DNA of 64,000 nucleotides from assembly GCF_027172205.1 (NCBI RefSeq), contig NC_070614.1, forward strand, positions 39,314,001 to 39,378,000, written 5' to 3'. Both the position numbers and the translations under genes were made by a program. Under the pieces are notes generated by a model that worked only from the letters and a program-made list of their open reading frames with translations, was not told where the DNA came from and searched no databases. The stretch is from Podarcis raffonei. Its lineage: Eukaryota > Chordata > Lepidosauria > Squamata > Lacertidae. Below are positions 12,226 through 24,100 of this stretch, piece after piece (the first letter of the stretch is position 1; each line of letters begins with the position of its first letter).

Positions 12226-12768
12226 AATATAACGAGAAGTGACACGGCCAATCTCCTTCCTCCATCCCTTTAACCCCCACCCTCCAAGAATGCCAAGGGC
12301 AGTGGGCAGGATTCAGGGAGAGGGAAGGTTGCTTAGGCAGGAAGAGGATGCAAATTCTCTATTTTCATTGGGCATTTCCTTAAAGCAGCAGAAGAGGGCG
12401 CTCAAATCCCACACACAGTATTGGCATCATTACAGTACTGCCCTGTTGCTGCCCATCAGAAAAAGTTGGGGCATGGTGCTTTTACCCCAATATCTCTTGG
12501 CACAACTCGAAAGCTCACACAGTGGCATACCAAGCAAGTTATCCTTAAAGCAGGGTTGTTAAGAAAGTAATTTTAAAAACACCAACACCACTTTGGGCCC
12601 CTCTGTGTTATTTATACGTTCATGTGGTTTCAAGTACACACGTTTCAGTAAAAACAAAGGCACACAATGGCTATGCCCTAGAACAGCTGGTCATGGAACT
12701 GACCAAAGAAGCAGCAACCCTGGCCTTCATCTTACGTGGGCCATGAAGTGTAGGTTCTAGTGCAAGAT

Positions 12769-13062
12769 TATAGAATCACAGAGTTGGAAGCGACCCTGAG
12801 GATCATCTAATCCAGCCTTTCTCGACCTCTGGGTCCCCAGATGTTGTTGAACTACAACTCCCATCACCCCTAGCTAGCAAGGCCGGAGCTCAGGGATGAT
12901 GGGCGTTGTAGTCCAACAACAGCTGGGGACCCACAGGTTGAGAACCGCGGAATCCAACCCCCTGCAAATGCAGGAAAATGCAGCTGTGCCTTATGGGGAT
13001 TGAACCTGCAACCTTGGCATTACCAGCACCATGCTCTAACCAACTGAGCTATCCAGCTATTT
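12769..13062 (-). repeat. tRNA-headed SINE with CR1-like tail, interrupted by a MITE
   Basis: On the minus strand the head reads ATAGCTCAGTTGGTTAGAGC, then GGTGCTGGTAATGCCAAGG and a B-box-like GGTTCAATCCC, as in a tRNA-Ile-like sequence. The tail is the CR1-like GGACTAGATGATCC type. A second copy of the family is at 46905-47050. The copy is split by the element at 12815-12950. Confidence 0.75.
12815..12950. mobile_element. Palindromic hAT-like MITE nested in the SINE
   Basis: The two halves are inverted repeats: GGTCCCCAGATGTTGTTG near the left end and its complement near the right end. The core carries the common CTACAACTCCCAT / GATGGGCGTTGTAG pair. AATCCA occurs at both edges (12809-12814 and 12951-12956) and matches the interrupted SINE sequence, so it is taken as the target duplication, though hAT elements usually make 8 bp. 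Confidence 0.7.
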
Positions 13063-13881
13063 ATTTATGAAGTAACTGGAAACGGCAAGGATAATGCAAT
13101 CAAACGTGACTTATATTTAAGTGAACTGCCAGGGAAGTCCAACAGAGTTACGTTTCACATCAAAAGAGGAAACTTCCCCAGAAATTAAGGGAATGGTAGG
13201 AAGGAAGTTAAAGGGTTTAAATCTCTCCAGAACGCTTGACGTTTGTTCAAAACCACAAGAGAAGTTCGGCTACAATGTGTACCACACAGGTCAGGAAAAG
13301 TACCACAAGGGCCAAGAGGACGCCAGCACAGTTCAAGAGAAGAGTCAAGGAAGCCATTGCAGTAAGAGGTCTTCCTTCAGAAAATGGAAGACCTCTTGTT
13401 CTCATTCTTGTCCAAATGAGAACAAAAGGGAACACAAAACTCTGGCCAAAAAAAGAAAAGAAGCAAGCAGACAATAAGGGATGCAAAAAAAAAGAAACCG
13501 AGGAGCACATTACTAAAAACAACGGCTAAAAATGGTATTGAAACACATCAGAAGCAGGCAACTTGGCAAGGAGGCATTTGGACCTTCAGACAACAAGGCA
13601 GTCAAAGGTGTGCTAAATGAGGGAAATGAGTTTGCAGAGAAGCTGAATGAGCATGTTGCATCTGTCTCTACAGCAGAAGGTGTAGGGCACATCCCTGTGC
13701 AGAGGTGGCACGGAAGGCCTTCGGAACAAGGATAGCCTAACCTCTGTGGCCTACGCTCTAGTAATCTCTAAACTGGATTACTGCAATGCGTTATACATGG
13801 GGCTGCCTGTGAAGACAGCTTGGAAACTTCAGCAGGTGCAAAATTTGACAGCCAGGTTGCTCACCAGAACAAGACAGTTTG

Positions 13882-14236
13882 TGATATATATATATATATA
13901 TCCATTTTTAACAATATTATAATGTCATATCTCCATTCATACGTTTTTAGCTCCACCAAGCCACTTGACTTCCCTCCGTTCTGTCATCTGGTTTTTATAA
14001 AGCATATCTTAAATTCACACATTTATACCGTCTCAATTCTACATTTATCCTAACTTATCCTAAACTTAATGAACAAAATAGAAAATTTCTTCCAATAAAC
14101 ACTGCATGATTTATCTCAGCCCTGCTAATGTCTTTACATGTTTACAATAACTGTCTATATATTGAATAAATTTACTCCACTCTCTCTGGAAAGCTTGGTC
14201 GCTCTGGTGTCGGATTTTCCCCATCAGCCTTGCTAA
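13882..14236 (-). mobile_element. 5'-truncated L1 fragment inserted in the L2-like LINE
   Basis: The 16-base word AGAACAAGACAGTTTG lies at 13866-13881 and again at 14237-14252, a target duplication whose sequence belongs to the host LINE. Between the copies, the minus strand ends with an L1-like ORF2 tail (REWSKFIQYIDSYCKHVK). The 3' tail is a (TA)n-type run rather than pure poly(A). Confidence 0.85.
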
Positions 14237-14356
14237 AGAACAAGACAGTTTGACCACATTAACGCTGATCCTGACCTGACTGCACTGGCTGCCAATTAGT
14301 TCCCAGGCCCAATACAAAGTGCTCGTGCTAACCTATAAAGCCTTGCACAGCTCAGG

Positions 14357-14428
14357 ACCCCAATACCTTTAGGGCAGCCTCTCCCCATACAAACCCCAAT
14401 ACCTTTAGGGCGGCCTCTCCCCATACAA
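14357..14428. repeat. Tandem duplication of 36 bp inside the LINE
   Basis: Two adjacent 36-base units starting ACCCCAATACC differ by one base (GGGCAGCC against GGGCGGCC). This is a local duplication within the L2-like LINE. Confidence 0.9.
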
Positions 14429-15104
14429 ATCAACCCAGAACCTGCACTTGTCACCTGAGCCCCTTCTTTACACCCTCCCTTCCCAAGAAGTTTGGGGGGT
14501 GGCAACATGAGAAAGGGCCTTTTCGGTGGTGGCTGCCCATTTGTGGAATGCTCTCTCCCAATAGGCTGATCTGGCGCCATCATTACATGTCTTTAGGCAC
14601 CAGGCAAAAGCATTCCTCTTTACCCAGGCCTTCGACCATTAAATAACCTATGGCCTGTTAAATGTGGGGGAGACTTTGTTATGATTATTTTATTATTATG
14701 CTGTGTATTATAATTTTATTACTATGTTGTGTAAATTATGTTATTAAAGTTGTATACAGCCCCGGGATCTTTAAATAAAGGGTGGTGTATAAATCAAACA
14801 AAAAAAATATATGGGTGCAGAATTCATCACCTTATATTTTAAGAATTCTAGTGTCCTGCCCTTAGAACCACAGAGACATAAACACAGACATAATTTCCAG
14901 TGAAGTCTACAGCAAAGCCAAATAACTTCCAGCAATCAGGAAAAGGACTTCTGTGCCACACTACTTCTGTGACTTAGCTAGCTCCTTGCCCTTTTATCAT
15001 GGCTAGGAAAAGGAGAATAAATTCTGCAAAATAAGTAACTGCGTGCAGATTTGTTAAACTGGCATAAATTGGTCAGGTTGCAGAATTCAGCCTTTATGGG
15101 AGCA

Positions 15105-15570
15105 TAATTGGAGATGTAGTGTGGCACAGCGGGGACTAGCATGTCACATTAAAAGGTAAAGGTAAAGGTAGACCCCTGACCATTAGGTCCAGTCGTGACC
15201 GACTCTGGGGTTGCGGCACTCATCTCGCTTTATTGGCCGAGGGAGCCGGTGTACAGCTTCCGGTTCAAGTGGCCAGCATGACTAAGCCACTTCTGGTGAA
15301 CCAGAGGAGCACACAGAAACGCCGTTTATCTTCCCACCAGAACAGGAGCTCACCCCGTCGCGGGGATTCAAACTGCCGACCTTCTGATCGGCAAGTCCTA
15401 GGCTCTGTGGTTTAACCCACAGCACCACCTGCGTCCCTAGAATGTCACATTAGGGCTGGGTAGATGCAGGTTCAAACCCCAACTCAGTCATGAAGCTCAC
15501 TGCGTGGCCTTTGGCCAGTCATTACCTCTCGGTCTGACCACCTCACAGGGCTCTTCTGAAAAAAACGTGG
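15105..15570 (+). repeat. tRNA-derived SINE split by a second SINE
   Basis: The left part (GTAGTGTGGCACAGCGGGGAC) and the right part (GATGCAGGTTCAAACCCC, ATGAAGCTCACTG, CCTCACAGGGCT) together form a tRNA-headed SINE. Fragments of the same family also lie at 17355-17480 and 58945-59012. The gap between the parts is filled by the SINE at 15152-15438. Confidence 0.7.
15152..15438 (-). repeat. Squamate SINE copy nested in another SINE
   Basis: This is the same family as the copies at 4.1 and 62.9 kb, in minus orientation, with an internal deletion. ATGTCACATTA occurs on both sides (15141-15151 and 15442-15452), an 11-bp target duplication. Confidence 0.85.
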
Positions 15571-15748
15571 GGAAACAACCCTATTCACTGCCCTAAGTTC
15601 CTTAGTGGAAGGACAGAACAAAAACACATAAAAGTGAACAAATACAGAATTTTGACCTTTGATTTGTTAAAGAACATTCTTGTTGATTACAGACACTCCT
15701 CTTTTGTTGAATAGGGCTATGCATACATCTTACCATCAACAGCATAAT

Positions 15749-15986
15749 CAGTGGTGTGCAAACTTTTTTCAAAGAGGGCCAGATTTGATGAAGTGAAGGG
15801 CCGTGGGGGCCGACCAAAGTTGTTGACCTTTTTATGATTTTACCCCAAAGTTGTGAGGTTTTTTTAGGATTGAAGTTGTTGGGGTTTTTTTAGGATTTTA
15901 CCCCAGGAGATAAAGTGCCACAGGGGCTGAATTAAATCGACTGGTGGGCAGGATTAGGCCCCCGAAACGGACTTTGGACACGCCTG
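15749..15986. mobile_element. Non-autonomous hAT element with target duplication
   Basis: The left end is CAGTGGTGTGCAAACTTT and the right end, read in reverse, is CAGGCGTGTCCAAAGT; these are hAT-type terminal inverted repeats. GCATAAT flanks both ends. The interior has a repeated GTTGTTGACC / GGTTTTTTTAGGATT motif and no transposase frame. Confidence 0.8.
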
Positions 15987-17096
15987 GCATAATACATCCC
16001 GAGGCATCACAATACTTAATTACTCCTCTGTCTGTTCCACTTGTGCCATTATAGTGTGCAATCACATAGTAGTTTCCACGACCAATTAAATTAACAGTTT
16101 AGAAAATATTGTACCACAATGAGCTTCCAGAGAACCAAGGTATCCTGGCTCTCCAACTGTGGATATAAACTCAAGGACCTACTCTGCACTCCCAAGGATC
16201 TGACAGTCCCTTTGCAGCTGTCCTGTCCAGCTGTGAAAACATCTGGATGACAAATGACCATGGCACCTCCTCCCTCACCCACTTGTAAACCAAGGATCCC
16301 ATAGGTCAGGATCAATCAGGAAACTTTGGAGCAAGGGTGTTAATTAGGCAATTAGGAGAAATCAAGTGGTGGGCTCAGAAAGGGACTCAGCTGACTGTTC
16401 TTAATGAAGTCTGAGGTGGGACTGGGCATGGGGGGGGGCTTAAATTGGGACAGAAGAGATGAAGTGGGGATTGGACAGGAATGGGGAGGCGGGAGTGGAT
16501 TCTGCACACATCTTGCATGACAGCACACAGGCCAGAGATGAAATAGCAGGGAAGGAGGAAGTGGGATAAAATAGAGCAATGTTGACAGAAATAGCTAGGA
16601 GGTGTGTAAGGATGGGACGCCCTGCGACAGAGAATATATATGTCCCTGCTACTTCTCTCCCTTGTTCCCCTGCCTTAAGCCCCAAACCCCTCCCCTCTTG
16701 AGGTGTGAATGTGCCATTTGGGGTCTCACTTCAAAGGGTCTTAGCAGAATCATAAATACAGCCCCAGCCAGGGGCTCCTCAGGGAAAGAGAGGATCTGCA
16801 GGGTGGATGCATCCCAGACTTGCCTCCAGAGACAGAACCGGGGAAAGCTGGCTCCCAGCCCCTCAACCCTGCTCTAGCCGAACAGCCTCCCTTCCTGCCA
16901 GGCTCCTACTCTGCACCCCACTCCCCCAGAGGTCCCCTTACGACTTGCACCATCCCTCTAACCCTCTAGACCCTCCTTCCTACCCAGAGAAAGCAGGAGC
17001 CCTGGCTTCCAGTCTCACCTGTTCTAACCCACTAGCTCCTCACTCCTTTCCCAGAGAACCCAGAAGTCCTGGCTCCAAGGCTTCCTGCAGCATCCC

Positions 17097-20000
17097 ATGT
17101 ATCACCCCACAGAGATGTTCTCACAGTATGGGGGCTCCTATCCTCTGCGACCTCCCCCACCTCCCGGGGCTGGGTATCCCCAGGGTCAGGCACCTCAATA
17201 TGAAGCCTTCAGATATCCAGGTGAGAAATTGGGATATGGTGGTGGGGAAGGTGGTGGGAGAGGGGGAGGGGGAGGGAAATTAAAAGCCAAAGTAAGATTA
17301 CAAGGGTGAGTAAAGGAGCAATCACATACCAAAAATGTTGACTGAGCTGAAGTGCATCCTCATTTCAGCCACTGGCTGATGCTGGGCCAGTCACCATGTC
17401 TCATTCTAATATAACCTACCTTACATGGTTGTTGAGGAAGAAGACCGCATGTGCTTCCCTAGGCTCCTTGGAAGAAGGGTGGGATAAAAGAACGGAAACA
17501 TATGAGAGCCACAGTTTGTGGGATTCTTTAGAATGGGAGTGGGGTGGAATTGCAATGTCTTAAGAGATTAGAGCAGATGGAACTATAATAAGGAGGACTT
17601 CCAGGTTCTTTGGGAGGGAGAGTGGTTTAGAGACAGGGGAGGGGGAAGTCTGCAACCCAGGACTTGGCAGGAGAGAAGTGGGATAGAACAGAATGGGGAC
17701 TGGGTGGGAACCAAGACTGCTGAATTCTCAGAGATGGTTGAATGGGGCAAAGGGATTTGGAGGCCAGAGTTGCTTTATGCTCTGGGAGAAATGTAGGACT
17801 TAGAATCTGAGGGGGGGGGGGGCAAGAGGAAGGCTGAGAGCAGGCACCCAAAGGAGGGGCATGAGTAGGACTCAGCGGTACCCAGAAAAGAAGAAAGCAG
17901 TTGTGGGTTTAACAGGCCAGTGGGAGGGCAGGCTGGGACAGAAGAAATGCAAAATTCACATAAATTCCATTGCTTGCTTCCTGCTCCCATCAGCTGGACT
18001 TTTAGCACCCAAGACCAACTGGTCGGGGGAGATGTGAGGGGGGAGCAAACAGGCGGAAACCAGCAGGAGGGTGACAAATTCCTGGGATGAAGCCCCTCAG
18101 TCTTGCCTGCAAGCCCCTGTCTTTCCCGCCCCTCCCACCAGCTCAACCAATATCCCTCAGCTCCATCAGGCCTCTTTTCTGACTTGTTCCCTTCTCTTCT
18201 CTTCCCTGCCATCAGAACTTGATGCTGCCCCTAAGCTGGATAGCTTCTTCCCTGGGTTGGAACCCCCAGGGCGCCTCCTGCCCTCTGCTCCTGGCCTCCC
18301 TTATGGGACAGGCCAGCCTCTCCCATCCGGCCCCCCACCAACTACACGCCTACCCCCGGGAGTACGGATGAGCCTGGAGAATGGAGAACTTTGGAAGCGT
18401 TTCAGTGGGATTGGTACAGAGATGATCATCACCAAGGCAGGCAGGTGAGATGCCAGGCAGGAGGTAAAAGAGAAAAAAGTGGACCTTGAGCTCCAGAACC
18501 CTGTCCAGTGCTAGAGATTCCCAGCCACATGCAAAACCAATGCTTCTGAACCAATGCAGATTGCATCTTTCCCAGTACTGAGTAATCAGAGTCAGTGCAT
18601 ATCCCCTTTCTCCTTTGAAATTACTGCTCAAGAAACTCAGAATCAAGGAAGAGGAGAGGCTGATAAACATAGCTCTCTATTTCCTTCATCCCTCCTGTAA
18701 GTTTCATACTAGATCCTGGAGCGAAGTGCCATCAAAATGAAATGATAGACAGTACATTCAAAGCACACAAAAGACGAAATAACTTATTCACATTACTCGG
18801 AATTAATCCACGGGATTCAATGCCACATGATGTGATGATGATCACTAGCTGAGATGACTTTGGAAAGATTAGACACTTAGACTTAGACACACACACACAG
18901 AATACAACTATCTGCAACTAATGGAACCTTCATGTCAGAGGCATATATATGCACACTTGAACAATTTTAGGGAGTTTCCACTGTGTTGTGTGGAGCTTAG
19001 TACTGAGATGGGATGTATATCATCAGGAACTGTTAATTTTCTTCACTTTTCCCTGTACATAGAAGTCCAGTATTACAGGATCACTCACCCTGCTCTTTTA
19101 TTTTTCTGAATTTGTCAGCATCAAAAATGAAAAAAAAATAATAATTTGTGCCAACTACTGCTGAGGGTGGTGGCGGCAGCAGGAATAAGTGGTGGTCCTA
19201 TTCTTCCCCCCCCCGCCCTTTGTTATGTCTCACTGATTAAACCTCCCCCCCCCCAACCTGCTCAATTAAAATATTCTAACCCACATTTTTAATCAACTTT
19301 GCAGGCGGATGTTTCCACAGCTGAAAGTTTCAGTAACAGGACTGGATCCTGAAGCCAAGTACCTGCTGCTAGTGGATGTGGTCCCAGTGGGCAGCTCCCG
19401 GTACAAATGGCATGGCAAGCGGTGGGACGCCAGTGGCAAGGCTGAACTGCCCCCGCCAGACAGGGTCTACATCCACCCCGACTCGCCTGCATCAGGCGCC
19501 CACTGGATGCGCCAACCTGTATCCTTCCACCGGCTCAAGCTCACCAACAACACACTGGATCCCCATGGACATGTATGGCCAGGGGGAAAGGGCACTTTGG
19601 GCATGAGGCTATATGGAACCATAGGATATTTAGTGGAAAGGAAGATAGCTGTAGGGAATGCTCTGAGCGCCTCAAGGGAAAAATGGGTTAAAAGAATGGC
19701 ACTAACAGATACTGGGCGGTTCAGATTGATAACAATAACGGATTATGGCTATGGGTTATATAGCAAAGAGGCATACCCAGGGTTTTGTACAATTTGTGCT
19801 TAAAATAAAATCTCCTCCAGCATTCTGAAATTCTACATTGTCTGCAAATTATATAAACTGAACACACGTAGATATATTGCTTTCTCTCTCATGTATGCTG
19901 TAGTTGAGATTCCAGAATGGCAGGGGGTAGGACTAGATGACCCTCAGGGTCCCTTCTAACTCTACAATTCTATGATTCTGTGCATAATTTGCTCCCATCA

Positions 20001-21067
20001 TTCATGAGAAAGGGCAAGTAACTACGCAGCTCCCTGAAGCTCCATATTTAGATCATTAGAAGTCTACTCAATCCATGTGATTTCATTAGGGACTCAAACC
20101 TCATTATGTAGCCATGAGGACTAGAATCTTGCTCTCCTTCTTAATGAACAATAAAACAGAGATTCTCAAGCGAGTGAATCCTGCAAGTTAATATAAAAAG
20201 CCTGTGCTTCAGGCAGATTCACAGAATTTACACTGGCCCTGACTACAACGGGAGCTAAAATATCTGTTTGCATTAAAAATGAAATATGGTAGGAAAAACT
20301 GTTTGGACAAGTAAACAAATAATATGACTCACCTCTGGCTCTTGCACCCCCTTCTCAGCTGATTGTTCACTCCATGCACCGTTACCAGCCGAGGATACAT
20401 GTGGTTGGAGCTGGAGGACGCCGTGGGGCAGGCAGTGGCTGCGCTTCCTTCACCTTTCCCGAGACCCAGTTTCTGACTGTCACAGCCTACCAGAACCCAC
20501 AGGTGAGAAACAAGGCCGCTGTTATAAATTTAATATTTGCATCTAAAAGGCCCTTCCCCATCGGTGGCAGGAAGCAGGGATGTGTCACCTTGGACAAATG
20601 ATTTATCCATTTCCCGCCCTCACTGCCCACCCCCATTGCTTATCCCTGAAGGAAAGACACTTTTTTTCATCAGCAAATGATAATCAAATCAAAAACTGGC
20701 CATTAAAATAAGGCGGCAGTCCTGAGAATTCTCAGGCAAACATCAACTCCGTCAAATTCTAAAGGACTTCAGAGGAAATGTGTTTAGAATAGAAGCACAA
20801 ATGTGAGACAGAGCTTCATTTTAGAGAAATAGCACAGGAGACCCTCCCCAGAAAGTTAATTTAGCTTTTTGTGAGACTAACACCCCACTCCATATTATTT
20901 TTTGTGCCTGTTCTTTTCACCAAGCTCCAGAAACGGCAGCCTTCCAATGCTCATTTCCTTAGAGACACTCTGGAATTGGCACAAATATTAATCCATCAAC
21001 ATATTCCTGAACCACCACCGCTATTTTGTGGAAGTGTGGCAAGAAGATGCCTCTGTTTTCACAAGGG

Positions 21068-21107
<40 letters not shown>

Positions 21108-24100
21108 CATTTCCCCCTCACTTCTAAGTAGCAACCGAACCCCATGTCCAGAGGGGCAGGCGCAAGGGATCCTAAGTGACTTCGCTTTCAATTTAATCCC
21201 ATGCGACTCACTATCAATACAGCAGGAAAAATCACAGCAAACTAAAAACCATTCCAACACTGCACATTTTGGAACTCCACTGACCTTCCCTGAGCATTTC
21301 TACGTCACTAAAATGGACTGTTTTCCTTTTCTCTGGCCATATGCCTTCGCCCCCTCATGTGACACTTTTCCTTTTAAATAGTGCTGCAAAAATATATTCC
21401 CCCCCCCACACTTTTTTTTGCATCTCTGTGACATGGGGCAAACCTTACATTTCACTTACCTCCATGAAATCTGGGATTGTTGACGCCCTCCGCCTTCCTA
21501 TGAAGCTCTCTTCCCCCACTTGTCCACCTCCATAAAACTCAGGCCTGAGGCCTCCCTTCTTCACTCGCTCACCCACATCTATTGATGCCATTACAGCTAG
21601 AACACAATGGCTTCTCCTCAGGATTCTTCCACCTCTAAATCACCTCAGCTCCTTTCTCCTCCTGGCCATATCCCTTCACTCCACAACCTTTCACCTCATG
21701 CTGAATGGTGCCCTTCCACCTCCGCATGGGCCTGTGCAGCCCTCATCATTTTGTAACTCCCCTATGTGTCCTTATTTATTACTCCATTCCTGTGTTTCTT
21801 TCCACTTTTGAATAGCTCTTCATACCTCTCAACCAAAATATCCTTTCCTCTACTCAGTCAGAGCCTTTACTTTTCATTGGGAGTCTTTCCATGTTTTGCG
21901 ATATTCCTTTGTAAGTTTCTGCCCTAAAATATACCCCCCCACACACACACAAATTCAGCTTCTCTGTTATTTAACCATTTCCTTGGACCTTAATATCCCT
22001 TAACAAAACTATTATTCAGTGCAATTCCTCTACTCTCACACAGGGTCTACAATAGCTATTGCACTATATATCCCTCCTCCGGTCTTAAAATAGTGCTTCT
22101 GTCTCATTCCTCCTATTATGTGCCGGCCTGGGCTGATGGGAGTTGTAGGCCAATACTTCTGAAGAGCACTAGATTGGTTAAAAGCTATTTTGCACGCATA
22201 CCCACTTCGAACAGTTCAGACAGACAGATATAGATATAGATGATATAGATATAGATATATATATATAGAGAGAGAGAGCGCTTAAAAAAATGTTTAGGGG
22301 TATTCTCATTTTACTACTTATATTGAAATACTGCCCCTCAATGAGGCCAAACTTAGATTCACAAAATGTTTATGAGTATGCATACCCCTGCGTACCCCCA
22401 GAAAAAAACACTGTATATATATATATATACAGCCCCAAACCTGGAAAAAACAGTAACACGACAATCAGCTCACATCTAGGTAAGAACTAGTACCAGCAAG
22501 AGTAGGAAGAGAGGTGTTTAGGAGAGCTGGCTTTGTTGACTGTCTCCTTCTCTATTACAGAAGCCCACGCAAAAGCAAAAGTTTTGCTCTAGGTTCTGGA
22601 ACTTGAATATGCTGTCAGCATATGGCAGTATTCTATTATTTTTGAAAACATAATACAAAAGTGGAAAGATTGATCATATATCTGTGCTCGCACGCTAAAA
22701 CAAATCTCAGAAAACATAAAAATATATGTGCGTATACATCTAATCATACCCTTTCAATTGCCTACCTAACATTTTCCTGTTTCCTCCCCTCCCAGATCAC
22801 TCAGATGAAGATAGAGAGCAACCCTTTCGCAAAGGGCTTCCGGGAGAATGGCATGAACAGCAAAAGGTGAACTGACCCGATCAGGAAAGATGTCAATGCC
22901 GTAGAGAGGAGCTATTTCAGCCCTCATATTAGCTGGCAGCAGTGATTCCCTTCCCAAAATGTTTGCCACTGACGGGGGTGGGGGGTGGGCTTGTCCTCAC
23001 TGGAGAAATACTGTAGTTCACTGGGCTGGAGAATCACAGGGTGCCAAGATGAATGGGCTCATAACAACTGCTACTACTAAATTTATACCTGCTGAGACCA
23101 TCCATTAAAAAAGCAACCATACCAAAATGAATTATTGAGAAAATAAGAAATATTAGAAGGGGGCGGGGGATTTTGTCCTTGCTCAGGGCACCATATTATT
23201 ATAGTCTGCCCCTGGCTTCTACCATTGCTTTTCCACATCTTATTATGGTCCCCCTTACAAAATTTAGGGAACGCGAGGCCCGAATCAAGAGGAAAATGAA
23301 GGCAAATGAATGTGAAGCCAACATGGGGGAAAATGGTAAGAGAAACAAACATACCTTATTCTGTCGCTTAGCTTCATAAGACATTGTCTGGTCTCTGACT
23401 CCTTCCACCGCTTTAAAAGCAAAACACAACATTTCTCTCCAGACCTCATTAAACAAAGTGAGGATCATTTAAGTGGATACTCTGTGGGCCTCCTCACCAT
23501 CCTTAACTCTTGGTAGCTACTCACTGCCCTATGTATATCCATTTCTTACAATGCCACATACAATGGCCACCTTTTGCTTCCTTTCACTGCTTGACTTTTG
23601 CGACCCCCGCCACAACATCCCATCACTTCCCTCACCCCAAGTCCTATAACTCATTAAATTATACCTTCTGCTTCATATTTTTGCCTCCTCTGAATTGACT
23701 TTCCCCACAATTACAATCATACCCTGCTCTGCCCTGATAGCACAAACTTGCTAGAGGGCCCTTACCTGAAAAGGTCACAACCCCAGGTACTAGAATGAAT
23801 TCCCTCTTTATTTCAGACATTCCAGAGAACCTGTTATTTTGGATTATTTTTTTTAAGTTCTATATGTCCCTAGAGGTTCACTCCCTCCTATGCCACATTT
23901 ACGTGCTTTCTAAATCCATAAGAGTCCTGTTTTATTATTCCCTTTCCCCATTATATAACCTTCTGCCTGCTTTTCCTCCCCTACCTGCACTTCACCTCCA
24001 CCTAGAGAGCAAGAAAGGCCCCTGCGACTCCACCTTGATAGAGGAGACACCTCTGGAGCAACAGCCACCACCTGCGCTTCCACACCCTTCTTGCTCCTTC

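Larger units (their letters stand above)
13725..14810 (+). mobile_element. L2/CR1-like LINE, 3' part
   Basis: The plus strand encodes LDYCNALYMGLPVKTAWKLQ, then QNLTARLLTRTRQF, the C-terminal polymerase region typical of L2/CR1-group LINEs. The region ends with an A/T-rich 3' UTR and GGGTGGTGTATAAATC, a usual L2-type end. The frame is broken in several places. It is interrupted by an L1 fragment at 13882-14236. Confidence 0.8.

Noticed and set aside
12900-13062. tRNA-like sequence as a tRNA gene
   Set aside because: The tRNA-like head continues into a CR1-like tail and recurs elsewhere in the window, so it is the head of a SINE.
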